From Mycobacterium sp. (GTDB lineage: Bacteria; Actinomycetota; Actinomycetes; Mycobacteriales; Mycobacteriaceae), in assembly GCA_023264755.1 (NCBI GenBank), contig JAHFVB010000118.1, positions 1 to 10,582 on the forward strand: a DNA stretch of 10,582 nt. Direction: 5' to 3'. Under the pieces are notes generated by a model, which was not told the origin of the DNA, did no database searches, and saw nothing but the letters and a program-made list of their open reading frames with translations. The translations under genes were made by a program, and so were the position numbers. Each line of letters opens with the position of its first letter. Within the stretch, counting starts at the first letter, position 1. Shown piece by piece: positions 1 to 6,746 of this stretch.

Positions 1-70
1 CGCGTAAGGCTTCGCGTGTCGTATGCCTGCCCGCAACCTCCGCGACAGGCTGCGGTGCCATGCTCCTGGG

Positions 71-1198
71 GTGCGCGTTGCGATCGACGCAGAGAGCTTC
101 CTCCCGAATGTCAACGGCGTCACCAACTCGGTGCTTCGGGTAATCGAGCATCTGCGCCAGACGGGGCACGAGGTGCTCGTCATCGCCCCCGACACCCCGC
201 GCGGTGAGGCTCCGGCCGCCCGCGTCCACGACGGGGTGCGCGTCCATCGGGTGCCGTCGCGGATGTTCCCCAAGGTCACTTCCCTGCCGTTGGGCATCCC
301 GCGCCCGCGAATGGTCGGCGTGCTGCGCGGCTTCGACCCCGACATCGTCCACCTGGCCTCTCCAGCACTGCTCGGCTATGGCGGATTGCAGGCCGCCCGT
401 CGGCTCGGGGTTCCTACGGTTGCGGTGTTCCAAACGGATATCGCGGGTTTTGCGGAGAGCTACGGGGTCGGCATCATGGCCCGCGCGGCATGGGCGTGGA
501 CGCGGCATCTGCACGGCAAGGCCGACCGGACGCTGGCTCCATCCACCTCCGCGATGGAAAGTCTGGTGGCGCACGGTGTTCCACGGGTACATCACTGGGG
601 GCGCGGGGTAGACGTGACCGGCTACGTCCCGTCAGCTCGTGATGACGCCCTGCGGGCGAGTTGGTCACCAGACGGCAAGCCGATCGTCGGATTCGTCGGA
701 CGGCTGGCCCCGGAGAAGCACGTGGAGCGCCTGGCCGTGATCGCGGCGCGCGACGACGTTCAGCTGGTGGTAGTCGGCGACGGCATCGACCGCGCCAAGC
801 TCGAATCCATCATGCCCACGGCGATTTTCACCGGTGCGCGCTACGGAGCGGAACTGGCGACGGCCTATGCCAGCATGGACGTCTTCGTGCATCCCGGCGA
901 ACACGAAACCTTCTGCCAGGCCGTGCAGGAAGCGATGGCGTCCGGGTTGCCGGTGATCGCCCCCGATGCCGGTGGCCCGCGCGATCTGGTGGTGCCGATG
1001 CACACCGGATTGTTGCTGCCCGTAGCCGAATTCGAGGCTCGGCTGCCTGCGTCGGTCGATCATCTGCTGGCCGAGCGGCAGCGCTACTCGTTGGCCGCCC
1101 GCCGCAGCGTGCTCACCCGAACGTGGCCCGCGGTCTGCCAGCAGCTGATTGGGCACTACCAGGAAGTGGTGGGCAACCGCGGCGTCCTCGCCGCCTGA
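71..1198 (+). CDS. mgtA: GDP-mannose-dependent alpha-mannosyltransferase MgtA (GT4)
   Basis: This 375-residue GT-B glycosyltransferase closely matches my memory of mycobacterial MgtA (Rv0557, formerly called PimB). The family transfers mannose from GDP-mannose to a glucuronosyl-diacylglycerol acceptor at the cytoplasmic face of the membrane, giving a lipid anchor for lipomannan-like glycans; the exact mycobacterial role is less certain. The N-terminal acceptor domain starts with RVAIDAESF and a VNGVTNSV loop (residues 14-21). The donor domain has [11 protein letters not shown] (207-217, R211 and K216 being the expected phosphate contacts) and the GT4 EX7E motif E279...E287 within [13 protein letters not shown] chose GTG 71 because known homologues begin at this conserved strand. 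An in-frame ATG at 23 would add 16 residues that do not look like the family; neither start has a good ribosome binding site. The gene converges on the dehydrogenase downstream. Confidence 0.9.
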   Translation: MRVAIDAESFLPNVNGVTNSVLRVIEHLRQTGHEVLVIAPDTPRGEAPAARVHDGVRVHRVPSRMFPKVTSLPLGIPRPRMVGVLRGFDPDIVHLASPALLGYGGLQAARRLGVPTVAVFQTDIAGFAESYGVGIMARAAWAWTRHLHGKADRTLAPSTSAMESLVAHGVPRVHHWGRGVDVTGYVPSARDDALRASWSPDGKPIVGFVGRLAPEKHVERLAVIAARDDVQLVVVGDGIDRAKLESIMPTAIFTGARYGAELATAYASMDVFVHPGEHETFCQAVQEAMASGLPVIAPDAGGPRDLVVPMHTGLLLPVAEFEARLPASVDHLLAERQRYSLAARRSVLTRTWPAVCQQLIGHYQEVVGNRGVLAA

Positions 1199-1204
1199 CG
1201 CGCC

Positions 1205-1223
1205 CCCGCTCACCAATCGCGGG
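1205..1223. terminator. Weak hairpin between convergent mgtA and SDR genes
   Basis: CCCGC (1205-1209) and GCGGG (1219-1223) form a 5-bp perfect stem around a 9-nt loop, in the 32-bp gap between two convergent stop codons. There is no T-tract, as is common for mycobacterial terminators. The stem is short enough to be chance in GC-rich DNA. Confidence 0.25.
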
Positions 1224-1230
1224 AAGGCGG

Positions 1231-2055
1231 TTAGCCCTGGGCGAGTTCGGCGACCGGCTGCCATTCCTCCCAGGTCTTGAGTCGACTCTCGTAATCGGCC
1301 TTGGCCAGCGACAGTGGCTTCTCGCCGAAGAACACCCGCAGCGGGGGCGGTGTCGCGTCGACGACCTTGAGTACGGCCTTCGCCGAGGCGGTGGGATCGC
1401 CGGGAGTCGGCATCCGCTCGTCTCGTCGGCGATCGGATTCGGCGTGCGCCTCCGCGTAGGCGGGCAATCGCTCCGCTCGCTTGGCCGACGGACCCGCCCA
1501 ATCGGTCGAGAAGCCGCCCGGCTCGATGAGCGTCACGTGTATCCCGAACGACTCGACCTCCTGCGCCAGTGACTGCGAGAAGCCTTCCAGCGCCCACTTC
1601 GACGCGTGGTAGATGCCGACGTTCTGGAACGCGGTGATGCCACCGATGGACGACACCTGCAGGATGTGCCCGCTGCGTTGCGCCCGCAGGAACGGCAGCG
1701 CCGCCTGAGTAATCCACAGCGCGCCGAAGACGTTGGTCTCGAACTGGTCGCGCGCTTCCTGCTCGGAGAGCTCCTCGATGAACCCGAACTGGCCGTAGCC
1801 GGCGTTGTTGACGACGACGTCGAGGCGCCCGAAGTGCTCGTGGGCCTGCTTCGCCGCGGCGAAGTCGGCGGCGCGGTCCGTCACGTCGAGTTCGATGGGC
1901 AGCAGCGCGTCGCCGTACTTGGCGACCAGGTCGTCGAGCGTGGTGATGTCACGCGCCGTCGCGACCACCTTGTCGCCGCGCTCCAGTGCAGCGATCGTCC
2001 ACTCCCGACCGAACCCACGGGAGGCCCCCGTGATGAACCAGATCTTCTCCGCCAT
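1231..2055 (-). CDS. Classical short-chain dehydrogenase/reductase (SDR), substrate unknown
   Basis: This 274-residue Rossmann-fold oxidoreductase has all the classical SDR landmarks. These are the nucleotide-binding TGASRGFG at 9-16, NNAG at 83-86, catalytic Ser136 in QVSS, and the Y149xxxK153 pair; EPGG follows at 178-181. Arg13 and Arg35 (in ATARD) suggest NADP(H) rather than NAD(H), which is inference. There is no signal peptide or membrane segment, so the enzyme is cytosolic. The start ATG 2055 is preceded by a GAAGGGA ribosome binding site five bases upstream; a longer in-frame reading to 2178 lacks SDR-like sequence and would run over the menG start. The gene is transcribed against mgtA and divergently from menG. 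In the M. tuberculosis order I recall, mgtA and menG are adjacent, so this gene looks inserted. The substrate cannot be read from sequence. Confidence 0.88.
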   Translation of the reverse strand: MAEKIWFITGASRGFGREWTIAALERGDKVVATARDITTLDDLVAKYGDALLPIELDVTDRAADFAAAKQAHEHFGRLDVVVNNAGYGQFGFIEELSEQEARDQFETNVFGALWITQAALPFLRAQRSGHILQVSSIGGITAFQNVGIYHASKWALEGFSQSLAQEVESFGIHVTLIEPGGFSTDWAGPSAKRAERLPAYAEAHAESDRRRDERMPTPGDPTASAKAVLKVVDATPPPLRVFFGEKPLSLAKADYESRLKTWEEWQPVAELAQG

Positions 2056-2060
2056 GTGCG

Positions 2061-2067
2061 TCCCTTC
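2061..2067 (-). promoter_or_regulatory. Ribosome binding site deciding the SDR start
   Basis: Read on the minus strand, GAAGGGA lies five bases before ATG 2055. It supports this start over longer in-frame alternatives that would overlap menG. Confidence 0.6.
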
Positions 2068-2133
2068 GTTACGGTCTCCCTTCTTCAAGTGCGGGCCGCG
2101 GGTACCCATTCCCGGTGTCCCCGCATTCACAGG

Positions 2134-2139
2134 TAGCGT
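2134..2139 (+). promoter_or_regulatory. Candidate -10 element for menG, near-leaderless
   Basis: TAGCGT fits the mycobacterial TANNNT -10 pattern and ends eight bases before GTG 2148, which would start transcription at or within a base or two of the start codon. The preceding gene is on the other strand, so menG needs its own promoter in the 92-bp spacer. No convincing -35 is seen. TANNNT matches occur by chance, so this is tentative. Confidence 0.35.
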
Positions 2140-2147
2140 CGACCAGC

Positions 2148-2834
2148 GTGAGCCGCGCGTCGCTGGACAAGGACCCAAGCGAGGTGGCGTCGATGTTCGA
2201 CGGCGTCGCCCGCCGTTACGACCTGACCAACACCGTGCTGTCGGCCGGCCAGGACCGGACCTGGCGCCGGGCCACCCGGGCGGCGCTGGAGCTGAAGCCG
2301 GGTGATGTGGTGCTGGATCTCGCGGCCGGGACCGCGGTCTCGACCGTCGAACTCGCCCGTTCCGGGGCGTGGTGCGTGGCCTGCGACTTCTCGGTCGGGA
2401 TGCTGGCCGCCGGCGCCGGCCGCGACGTGCCGAAGGTGGCCGGCGACGCGACCCGGCTGCCCTTCGCGGACGCGACGTTCGATGCGGTGACGATCAGCTT
2501 CGGGCTGCGCAACGTCGTCGACCACGTGGCGGGGCTCGAGGAAATGGCGCGCGTGACGCGGCCCGGAGGTCGACTGGTGGTGTGCGAGTTCTCGTCGCCG
2601 ACGAATCGGTTGTTCGGCACGGTCTACAAGGAGTACCTGATGCGGGCGTTGCCGTCGGTGGCCCGCGCCGTCTCGTCGAATCCAGATGCCTACGTCTATC
2701 TGGCCGAGTCGATCCGAGCCTGGCCCGACCAAACCCAACTGGCCCAACGGATCTCCGCGGCGGGCTGGTCGGCGGTGCGGTGGCGCAATCTCAGCGGCGG
2801 CATCGTCGCGCTGCACGCGGCCACCAAGCTCTAG
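2148..2834 (+). CDS. menG: Demethylmenaquinone methyltransferase MenG (UbiE family)
   Basis: This 228-residue class I SAM-dependent methyltransferase C-methylates the naphthoquinone ring of demethylmenaquinone, the step giving menaquinone. It carries the UbiE/MenG N-terminal signature [17 protein letters not shown] (24-40), SAM-binding motif [12 protein letters not shown] (55-65), the acidic residue D80 after the second strand, GDATRLPF (99-106), and the second family signature [15 protein letters not shown] (135-149). It is nearly collinear with Rv0558 (called menH or menG). GTG 2148 is chosen because the protein then begins [10 protein letters not shown] like its homologues; a GTG at 2115 would add eleven unrelated residues. 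It is separated from mgtA by the inverted dehydrogenase gene and lies tail to tail with menJ, which acts on the same quinone, 14 bp away. Confidence 0.93.
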   Translation: MSRASLDKDPSEVASMFDGVARRYDLTNTVLSAGQDRTWRRATRAALELKPGDVVLDLAAGTAVSTVELARSGAWCVACDFSVGMLAAGAGRDVPKVAGDATRLPFADATFDAVTISFGLRNVVDHVAGLEEMARVTRPGGRLVVCEFSSPTNRLFGTVYKEYLMRALPSVARAVSSNPDAYVYLAESIRAWPDQTQLAQRISAAGWSAVRWRNLSGGIVALHAATKL

Positions 2835-2853
2835 CCGGCCACCATGCTCTAGC
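2818..2853. repeat. 18-bp tandem duplication carrying both stop codons
   Basis: Two adjacent 18-bp units, CGGCCACCAAGCTCTAGC (2818-2835) and CGGCCACCATGCTCTAGC (2836-2853), match at 17 of 18 positions. CTAG reads TAG on both strands. Unit 1 supplies the menG stop (2832-2834) and unit 2 supplies the menJ stop (2849-2851, minus strand). Since 18 is a multiple of three, the menG frame meets a second TAG at 2850-2852. It is best explained as a recent slippage duplication. Confidence 0.85.
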
Positions 2854-4108
2854 TGAAGGGCGGGCGGCCGTCGAGCCGCCGTGACCCCGCCCCGGCGCGC
2901 CGCCAGATGCGGGCCACCCAGTCGGCGTCCTCGTCGGTGACCAGGTTGCCCATGACGCGGACGGCGACGCCCATCAGGAAGGTCGACCGCATCGCGACGG
3001 GGCCCAGCGTCGGCAGGAAGCGGGGGACGGTCAGCAACAGGCCCAGCCGCCGCGCCACGGAGAACCCACGGGCGTAGTGGCGTTGCAACTCGGCGGGCCA
3101 GGCTTGGCTCAGGTCGGCCTCGTCGAGCATTTCCGCGGCCAGCCGGCCGGTTTCGAGGCCGTAGTCGATGCCCTCGCCGTTGAGCGGGTTGACGCATGCG
3201 GCGGCGTCGCCGATCAGCATCCAGTTCGGCCCGGCGACCCCGGAGACCGCTCCGCCCATCGGCAGCAGCGCCGACAGTCCGGCCCGCGGCTCGTCGGTGA
3301 ACCCCCACTCGTCGCGCCGCAACGACGCGTAGTACGACAGCAGCGGGCGTAGCGCCACGTCGGCGGGGCGTCTGGACGTGGCCAGGGCGCCGACGCCGAT
3401 GTTTACCTCGCCGTTGCCGAGCGGGAAGATCCACCCGTAGCCGGGAAGCACGTCGCCGCTGGGCGAACGGAGTTCGAGATGCGACGTGATCCAGGGTTCG
3501 GCGGCCCGCGGCGACGCGACGTAGCCCCGGATCGCCGTGCCGTAGACGGTCTCGCGGTGCCAGGTGCGACCCAGCACTCGGCCCAGGGTGGAGCGCGCAC
3601 CGTCGGCGACGATCAGCTTGGCGCAGCCGATCTCGGTACCGTCGTCCAGCACTACCGCCGATACGCGACCGGTCGAATCATGTTTGACGTCAATGGCTTT
3701 GACGCCCAGCAGCATCTTGGCTCCGGCGTCGGCCGCGACGCGGCGGATGCGGTCGTCGAGCTCGGTGCGGGGGACGGCGCTGCTGGTCGGGGGGAACGAC
3801 GGGCCCGGCCAGCCGATCTCGACGTCGGCGCCGAAGCCCGACATCCGCAACCCGTGATGGCGGACGTGGCCGTCGAGCCAGTCCCCGAGCCCTAGGCGTT
3901 CGAGTTCGGCGATGGCGCGCGGGGTCAGCCCGTCGCCGCACGCCTTGTCCCTGGGGAACTCGGCCGAGTCGACGACGAGGACGTCGCGGCCGTTGCGGGC
4001 GGCCCAGGCCGCGGCGGAGGAGCCGGCGGGGCCGGCGCCGATCACCACCACCTCGGCCGAGCCGCCATCCCGGGTCGTTGCGCTGCTGCCCTCCGAACCG
4101 GTCCGCAT
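2849..4108 (-). CDS. menJ: Menaquinone reductase MenJ (geranylgeranyl reductase family flavoprotein)
   Basis: This 419-residue FAD-dependent reductase closely matches Rv0561c, which reduces the double bond of the second (beta) isoprene unit of menaquinone-9 to give MK-9(II-H2). The N-terminal FAD-binding motif VVIGAGPAGSSAAAWAA spans 21-37. The family CGDG motif is at 57-60, the ATP/DG-type segment LIVADGARS at 165-173, and the second FAD motif GDAAACVNPLNGEGIDYG at 300-317. The C-terminal third (about 350-395) is rich in hydrophobic residues, consistent with contact with the membrane-bound quinone. It starts at ATG 4108; about 17 residues precede the first strand, slightly longer than I recall for the M. 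tuberculosis protein. The salicylate-inducible pair Rv0559c-Rv0560c, which I recall between menG and this gene in M. tuberculosis, is absent. Confidence 0.92.
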   Translation of the reverse strand: MRTGSEGSSATTRDGGSAEVVVIGAGPAGSSAAAWAARNGRDVLVVDSAEFPRDKACGDGLTPRAIAELERLGLGDWLDGHVRHHGLRMSGFGADVEIGWPGPSFPPTSSAVPRTELDDRIRRVAADAGAKMLLGVKAIDVKHDSTGRVSAVVLDDGTEIGCAKLIVADGARSTLGRVLGRTWHRETVYGTAIRGYVASPRAAEPWITSHLELRSPSGDVLPGYGWIFPLGNGEVNIGVGALATSRRPADVALRPLLSYYASLRRDEWGFTDEPRAGLSALLPMGGAVSGVAGPNWMLIGDAAACVNPLNGEGIDYGLETGRLAAEMLDEADLSQAWPAELQRHYARGFSVARRLGLLLTVPRFLPTLGPVAMRSTFLMGVAVRVMGNLVTDEDADWVARIWRRAGAGSRRLDGRPPFS

Positions 4109-4113
4109 GCCTC

Positions 4114-4119
4114 ACAGTA
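4114..4119 (-). promoter_or_regulatory. Candidate -10 for menJ
   Basis: On the minus strand TACTGT fits TANNNT and ends five bases before the menJ ATG (4108), so transcription would start at or just inside the start codon. It shares two bases with the opposite-strand -10 of the prenyl synthase gene. No clear -35 is seen. Confidence 0.4.
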
Positions 4120-4123
4120 TGTT
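4118..4123 (+). promoter_or_regulatory. Candidate -10 for the prenyl synthase gene, leaderless
   Basis: TATGTT matches the -10 consensus at five of six positions (TATAAT-like, TANNNT) and is followed by exactly six bases before ATG 4130, placing the transcription start on the A of the start codon. A GGAG lies at 4124-4127, but only two bases before the ATG, too close to be a normal ribosome binding site. Confidence 0.45.
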
Positions 4124-4129
4124 GGAGCA

Positions 4130-5137
4130 ATGAAGACACCAGCGACAGTGGTCGCGGGCGTGGACTTCGGCGACGCCGATTTCGCCGCACGGGTACGCGA
4201 GGGAGTGGCGCGGGTCGAGGACCTCATGTCCACTGAGCTGGGCAAGGCCGACGAGCTCATGGCCGAGGCCGTCTCGCATCTGTTCCAGGCCGGTGGCAAG
4301 CGGTTCCGGCCGCTGTTCACGGTGCTGTCCGCGCAGCTGGGCCCCGAGCCCGACGCGTGGCAGGTCACCGTTGCCGGGGCGGTCATCGAACTGGTGCACC
4401 TGGCCACGCTGTACCACGACGACGTGATGGACGAGGCCCAGGTGCGGCGCGGCGCGGACAGTGCCAACGCGCGCTGGGGCAACAACATCGCGATCCTGGC
4501 GGGCGACTACCTGTTCGCGACGGCCTCGCGGCTGGTGTCGCGGCTGGGCCCCGAGGCGGTGCGGGTGATCGCCGATACCTTCGCGCAACTGGTCACCGGG
4601 CAGATGCGGGAGACCCGCGGCGCCGTCGAGAACGTCGACTCCGTGGACCACTACCTCAAGGTCGTGTACGAGAAGACGGCGTGCCTGATCGCCGCGTCCG
4701 GGCGGTTCGGGGCGACGTTCTCGGGCTCGGACGAGGAGCAGATCGAGCGGCTGAGCCGGATCGGCGGCATCGTCGGCACGGCGTTCCAGATCTCCGACGA
4801 CATCATCGACATCGACAGCGACCCCGACGAGTCGGGCAAGGTGCCGGGGACCGACCTGCGGGAGGGCGTGCACACGCTGCCCGTGCTGTACGCGCTGCGC
4901 GATTCCGGCCCCGACGCAGACCGGTTGCGCGAGCTGCTCGCCGGCCCCGTGGAAGCCGACGAGGACGTCGCCGAGGCGTTGCTGCTGTTGCGAAAGTCAC
5001 GAGGTATCGCCGAGGCCAAGGAGACGGTGGCGAAGTACGCCGTTGCGGCACGTGACGAGCTCGCCGCCCTGCCCGACGGGCCCGGGCGGCAGGCGTTGAC
5101 CAAGCTCGTCGACTACACGGTCAATCGGCACGGCTGA
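4130..5137 (+). CDS. grcC1: Long-chain all-trans polyprenyl diphosphate synthase (GrcC1 type)
   Basis: This 335-residue trans-prenyltransferase condenses isopentenyl diphosphate units onto an allylic primer. Its place beside menG and menJ indicates it makes the menaquinone side chain, probably nonaprenyl diphosphate for MK-9 (inferred from context and from Rv0562). It has GGKRFRP at 55-61, the first aspartate-rich motif DDVMD at 97-101 followed by RRG, the second aspartate-rich motif DDIID at 223-227, and KVPGTDLREGVHTLP at 237-251. Small residues ahead of the first motif (A92, T93) are what long-chain enzymes show, since no bulky side chain blocks the product tunnel. It has no membrane segment. 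The gene is divergent from menJ with 21 bp between start codons. HtpX follows on the same strand after 75 bp, with its own candidate promoter. Confidence 0.92.
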   Translation: MKTPATVVAGVDFGDADFAARVREGVARVEDLMSTELGKADELMAEAVSHLFQAGGKRFRPLFTVLSAQLGPEPDAWQVTVAGAVIELVHLATLYHDDVMDEAQVRRGADSANARWGNNIAILAGDYLFATASRLVSRLGPEAVRVIADTFAQLVTGQMRETRGAVENVDSVDHYLKVVYEKTACLIAASGRFGATFSGSDEEQIERLSRIGGIVGTAFQISDDIIDIDSDPDESGKVPGTDLREGVHTLPVLYALRDSGPDADRLRELLAGPVEADEDVAEALLLLRKSRGIAEAKETVAKYAVAARDELAALPDGPGRQALTKLVDYTVNRHG

Positions 5138-5140
5138 TTT

Positions 5141-5168
5141 GGAAACTTCCGGACGTCCTTCAAGCGTT
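5141..5168 (+). promoter_or_regulatory. ECF-sigma-type promoter ahead of htpX (SigE/SigH-like)
   Basis: GGAAAC (5141-5146) and CGTT (5165-5168) are separated by 18 bases. They resemble the GGAA(C)...GTT promoters of mycobacterial extracytoplasmic-function sigma factors such as SigE and SigH. The predicted start near 5175 leaves a leader of about 38 bases that includes the AGGAAG ribosome binding site. I recall htpX as part of the M. tuberculosis SigE response, which fits an envelope-stress protease; that is from memory and not shown here. Confidence 0.5.
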
Positions 5169-5197
5169 TAGTGCTTCGAGAGTCCTCCCTAGTTCCC

Positions 5198-5203
5198 AGG
5201 AAG
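5198..5203 (+). promoter_or_regulatory. Ribosome binding site deciding the htpX start
   Basis: AGGAAG lies nine bases before ATG 5213 and selects it over the in-frame GTG at 5171, which has no ribosome binding site. Confidence 0.6.
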
Positions 5204-5212
5204 AAGCAAACG

Positions 5213-6091
5213 ATGAGCTGGCATCCGCACGCGAACCGACTGAAGACGTTCCTGTTGCTGGCCGGGTTTTCGGGCCTGATCGTGTTCGTCGGCGCGCTGT
5301 TCGGTCGCAACATCATGTTTCTGGCGGTGCTGTTCGCGATCGGCATGAACGCCTACGTGTACTTCAACAGCGACAAGATGGCGCTGCGGGCCATGCACGC
5401 CCAGCCGGTCAACGAGTTGCAGGCGCCGGCGATGTACCGCATCGTCCGTGAGCTCGCCAACACCGCGCACCAGCCGATGCCGCGGCTGTACATCAGCGAT
5501 ACCGACGCGCCCAACGCCTTCGCCACCGGGCGCAACCCGCGCAATGCCGCGGTGTGCTGCACGGCGGGCATCTTGCAGATTCTCGACGAACGCGAACTGC
5601 GCGCCGTGTTGGGCCACGAGTTGTCCCACGTCTACAACCGCGACATCCTCATCTCGTGCGTGGCGGGGGCGATGGCCTCGGTGATCACGGCGCTGGCCAA
5701 TCTCGCGTTCTTCGCGAGCATGTTCGGCGGCGATCGCGACGGCGGCACCAATCCCTTTGCCATTCTCCTGGTTTCGCTGCTGGGTCCGATCGCCGCCACA
5801 GTCATCAAGCTGGCCGTGTCGCGTTCGCGCGAGTATCAGGCCGACCAGTCGGGCGCCGAGTTGACCGGCGATCCGCTGGCGTTGGCGAGCGCCTTGCGCA
5901 AGATCAGCGCCGGGGTGCAGCGGGCCCCGCTGCCGCCTGAGCCGCAGCTGGCCGACCAGGCTCACCTGATGATCGCGAACCCGTTCCGAGCGGGGGAGAA
6001 GATCGGCAAGTTGTTCTCGACGCATCCGCCGATCGAGGACCGCATCGCGCGGCTGGAACTGATGGCGGGCCGGGGGCCCGGGCAGTACTGA
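5213..6091 (+). CDS. htpX: Membrane zinc metalloprotease HtpX (M48B)
   Basis: This 292-residue integral membrane protease cleaves damaged or misfolded membrane proteins from the cytoplasmic side. Hydrophobic segments at about 11-30 and 33-50 precede the catalytic domain, and two more lie at about 145-170 and 182-202. The zinc site is HELSH at 135-139 (H135, E136, H139) with E207 in SREYQAD as third ligand, 68 residues on, as usual in M48B. The conserved FSTHPP is at 268-273. The protein begins [13 protein letters not shown], very close to M. tuberculosis Rv0563 as I remember it, and the start has a good ribosome binding site. The next gene downstream encodes a secreted protein and appears to have its own promoter. 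Confidence 0.93.
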   Translation: MSWHPHANRLKTFLLLAGFSGLIVFVGALFGRNIMFLAVLFAIGMNAYVYFNSDKMALRAMHAQPVNELQAPAMYRIVRELANTAHQPMPRLYISDTDAPNAFATGRNPRNAAVCCTAGILQILDERELRAVLGHELSHVYNRDILISCVAGAMASVITALANLAFFASMFGGDRDGGTNPFAILLVSLLGPIAATVIKLAVSRSREYQADQSGAELTGDPLALASALRKISAGVQRAPLPPEPQLADQAHLMIANPFRAGEKIGKLFSTHPPIEDRIARLELMAGRGPGQY

Positions 6092-6099
6092 CCCCGGCC
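6068..6099 (+). terminator. Strong hairpin across the htpX stop codon
   Basis: GGCCGGGG (6068-6075) and CCCCGGCC (6092-6099) form an 8-bp perfect all-GC stem with a 16-base loop containing the htpX stop codon (6089-6091). No T-run follows, so it could be a mycobacterial-type terminator, a 3' stability element, or chance in GC-rich DNA. Confidence 0.35.
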
Positions 6100-6171
6100 A
6101 CCGAGGCGTGGGTTGCTGGGCGTGAACCTCCGACGCGACCGGCTACTGCTGCGGGTGGCGGTGCCGCGGTT

Positions 6172-6177
6172 TAGGGT
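6172..6177 (+). promoter_or_regulatory. Candidate -10 for the secreted protein gene, leaderless
   Basis: TAGGGT fits TANNNT and is followed by exactly six bases before GTG 6184, the spacing of a leaderless mycobacterial transcript. There is no good ribosome binding site, which agrees with leaderless translation. Confidence 0.4.
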
Positions 6178-6183
6178 GGGCGC

Positions 6184-6729
6184 GTGCTGAACAGAATTCT
6201 GATCGGCCTGGTCGCTGCGGGGGCAGCTGTGATCGGTGCGCCCGGCTGGGCCGGCGCCGATCCGGAACCGGCGCCGCCACCGCCACCACCTTCCGTCAAC
6301 GTGCAGGGATTCGCGCCGGTCAAACCGTCGGAGTTCGCGACGCTCGACGGCTCCATGTACGCGTTCACCGTCGCCGATGGGCTGACCTGCGTCATGAGCC
6401 GCACGACGGGCGGCTACGGCTGCAGCGGGCCCATCCCCGCCGCCCCCAATGCCGCCAACTTCGTCAGCGGCAGCCAAACCGGGGCGCCGGGATTCGCCAG
6501 CGCGGACAGGCCGATGTACACCGGCCTCACCGGTGAGGCCAAGCCGTTGCCTGCCGGTTCGCGCATCGGCTTCCGCAACGTCACGTGCGGTACCGACGGC
6601 ACCATGACGATCTGCCAGAACTCGTTCGATCAGGGTGGCTTCGTGATCAGCCCGGCGGGCAGCTTCATCATGGCGCCGTCCAACCCGTTGCTGCAGGACG
6701 GTGGCGGCCGCAGCCCGTTCGCCAACTAG
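6184..6729 (+). CDS. Secreted four-cysteine protein of unknown function
   Basis: This 181-residue protein has a Sec signal peptide: a short basic start (MLNR), a hydrophobic core (about 5-22) and an AGA cleavage site, giving a mature protein from D26. There is no lipobox cysteine, so it is not a lipoprotein. The mature N-terminus is proline-rich, with PPPPPP at 31-36. The rest forms a small domain with four cysteines (C69, C80, C135, C144), which could make two disulfides outside the cell. Notable short runs are SMYAFTVADGLTCVM (57-71) and YGCSGPIPAAPNAANFV (78-94). The style resembles small secreted proteins conserved in mycobacteria, but I cannot name a family. The GTG start has no clear ribosome binding site and a -10 at leaderless distance. 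The gene converges on gpsA with 17 bp between. Confidence 0.8.
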   Translation: MLNRILIGLVAAGAAVIGAPGWAGADPEPAPPPPPPSVNVQGFAPVKPSEFATLDGSMYAFTVADGLTCVMSRTTGGYGCSGPIPAAPNAANFVSGSQTGAPGFASADRPMYTGLTGEAKPLPAGSRIGFRNVTCGTDGTMTICQNSFDQGGFVISPAGSFIMAPSNPLLQDGGGRSPFAN

Positions 6730-6746
6730 CGGGGCCGACTCGGGGT

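Noticed and set aside
1..70. End of an upstream gene, perhaps an Rv0556-like membrane protein with a TAA at 5-7
   Set aside because: At most two codons would be visible, so neither frame nor identity can be supported.
23..70. ATG at 23 as the mgtA start
   Set aside because: The 16 extra residues do not fit the family N-terminus and no well-spaced ribosome binding site precedes it; kept only as an alternative.
665..1717. A 350-codon minus-strand open frame across mgtA and the SDR gene
   Set aside because: It runs antisense to mgtA and in another frame of the SDR gene; its composition is that of GC-driven shadow sequence.
2100..2107. GGGTACCC palindrome in the SDR/menG spacer as an operator
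   Set aside because: An 8-bp palindrome without flanking symmetry or a nearby regulator gene is expected by chance.
2127..3434. A 435-codon minus-strand open frame across menG and the end of menJ
   Set aside because: It overlaps two well-identified genes and its translation is Arg/Gly/Pro-rich with no fold signature.
4112..4873. A 253-codon minus-strand open frame opposite the prenyl synthase gene
   Set aside because: It lies wholly antisense to a gene with both DDxxD motifs intact and has no recognisable domain.
6184..6260. Lipoprotein signal on the four-cysteine protein
   Set aside because: There is no cysteine in or just after the signal peptide; the AGA site fits ordinary signal peptidase I cleavage.
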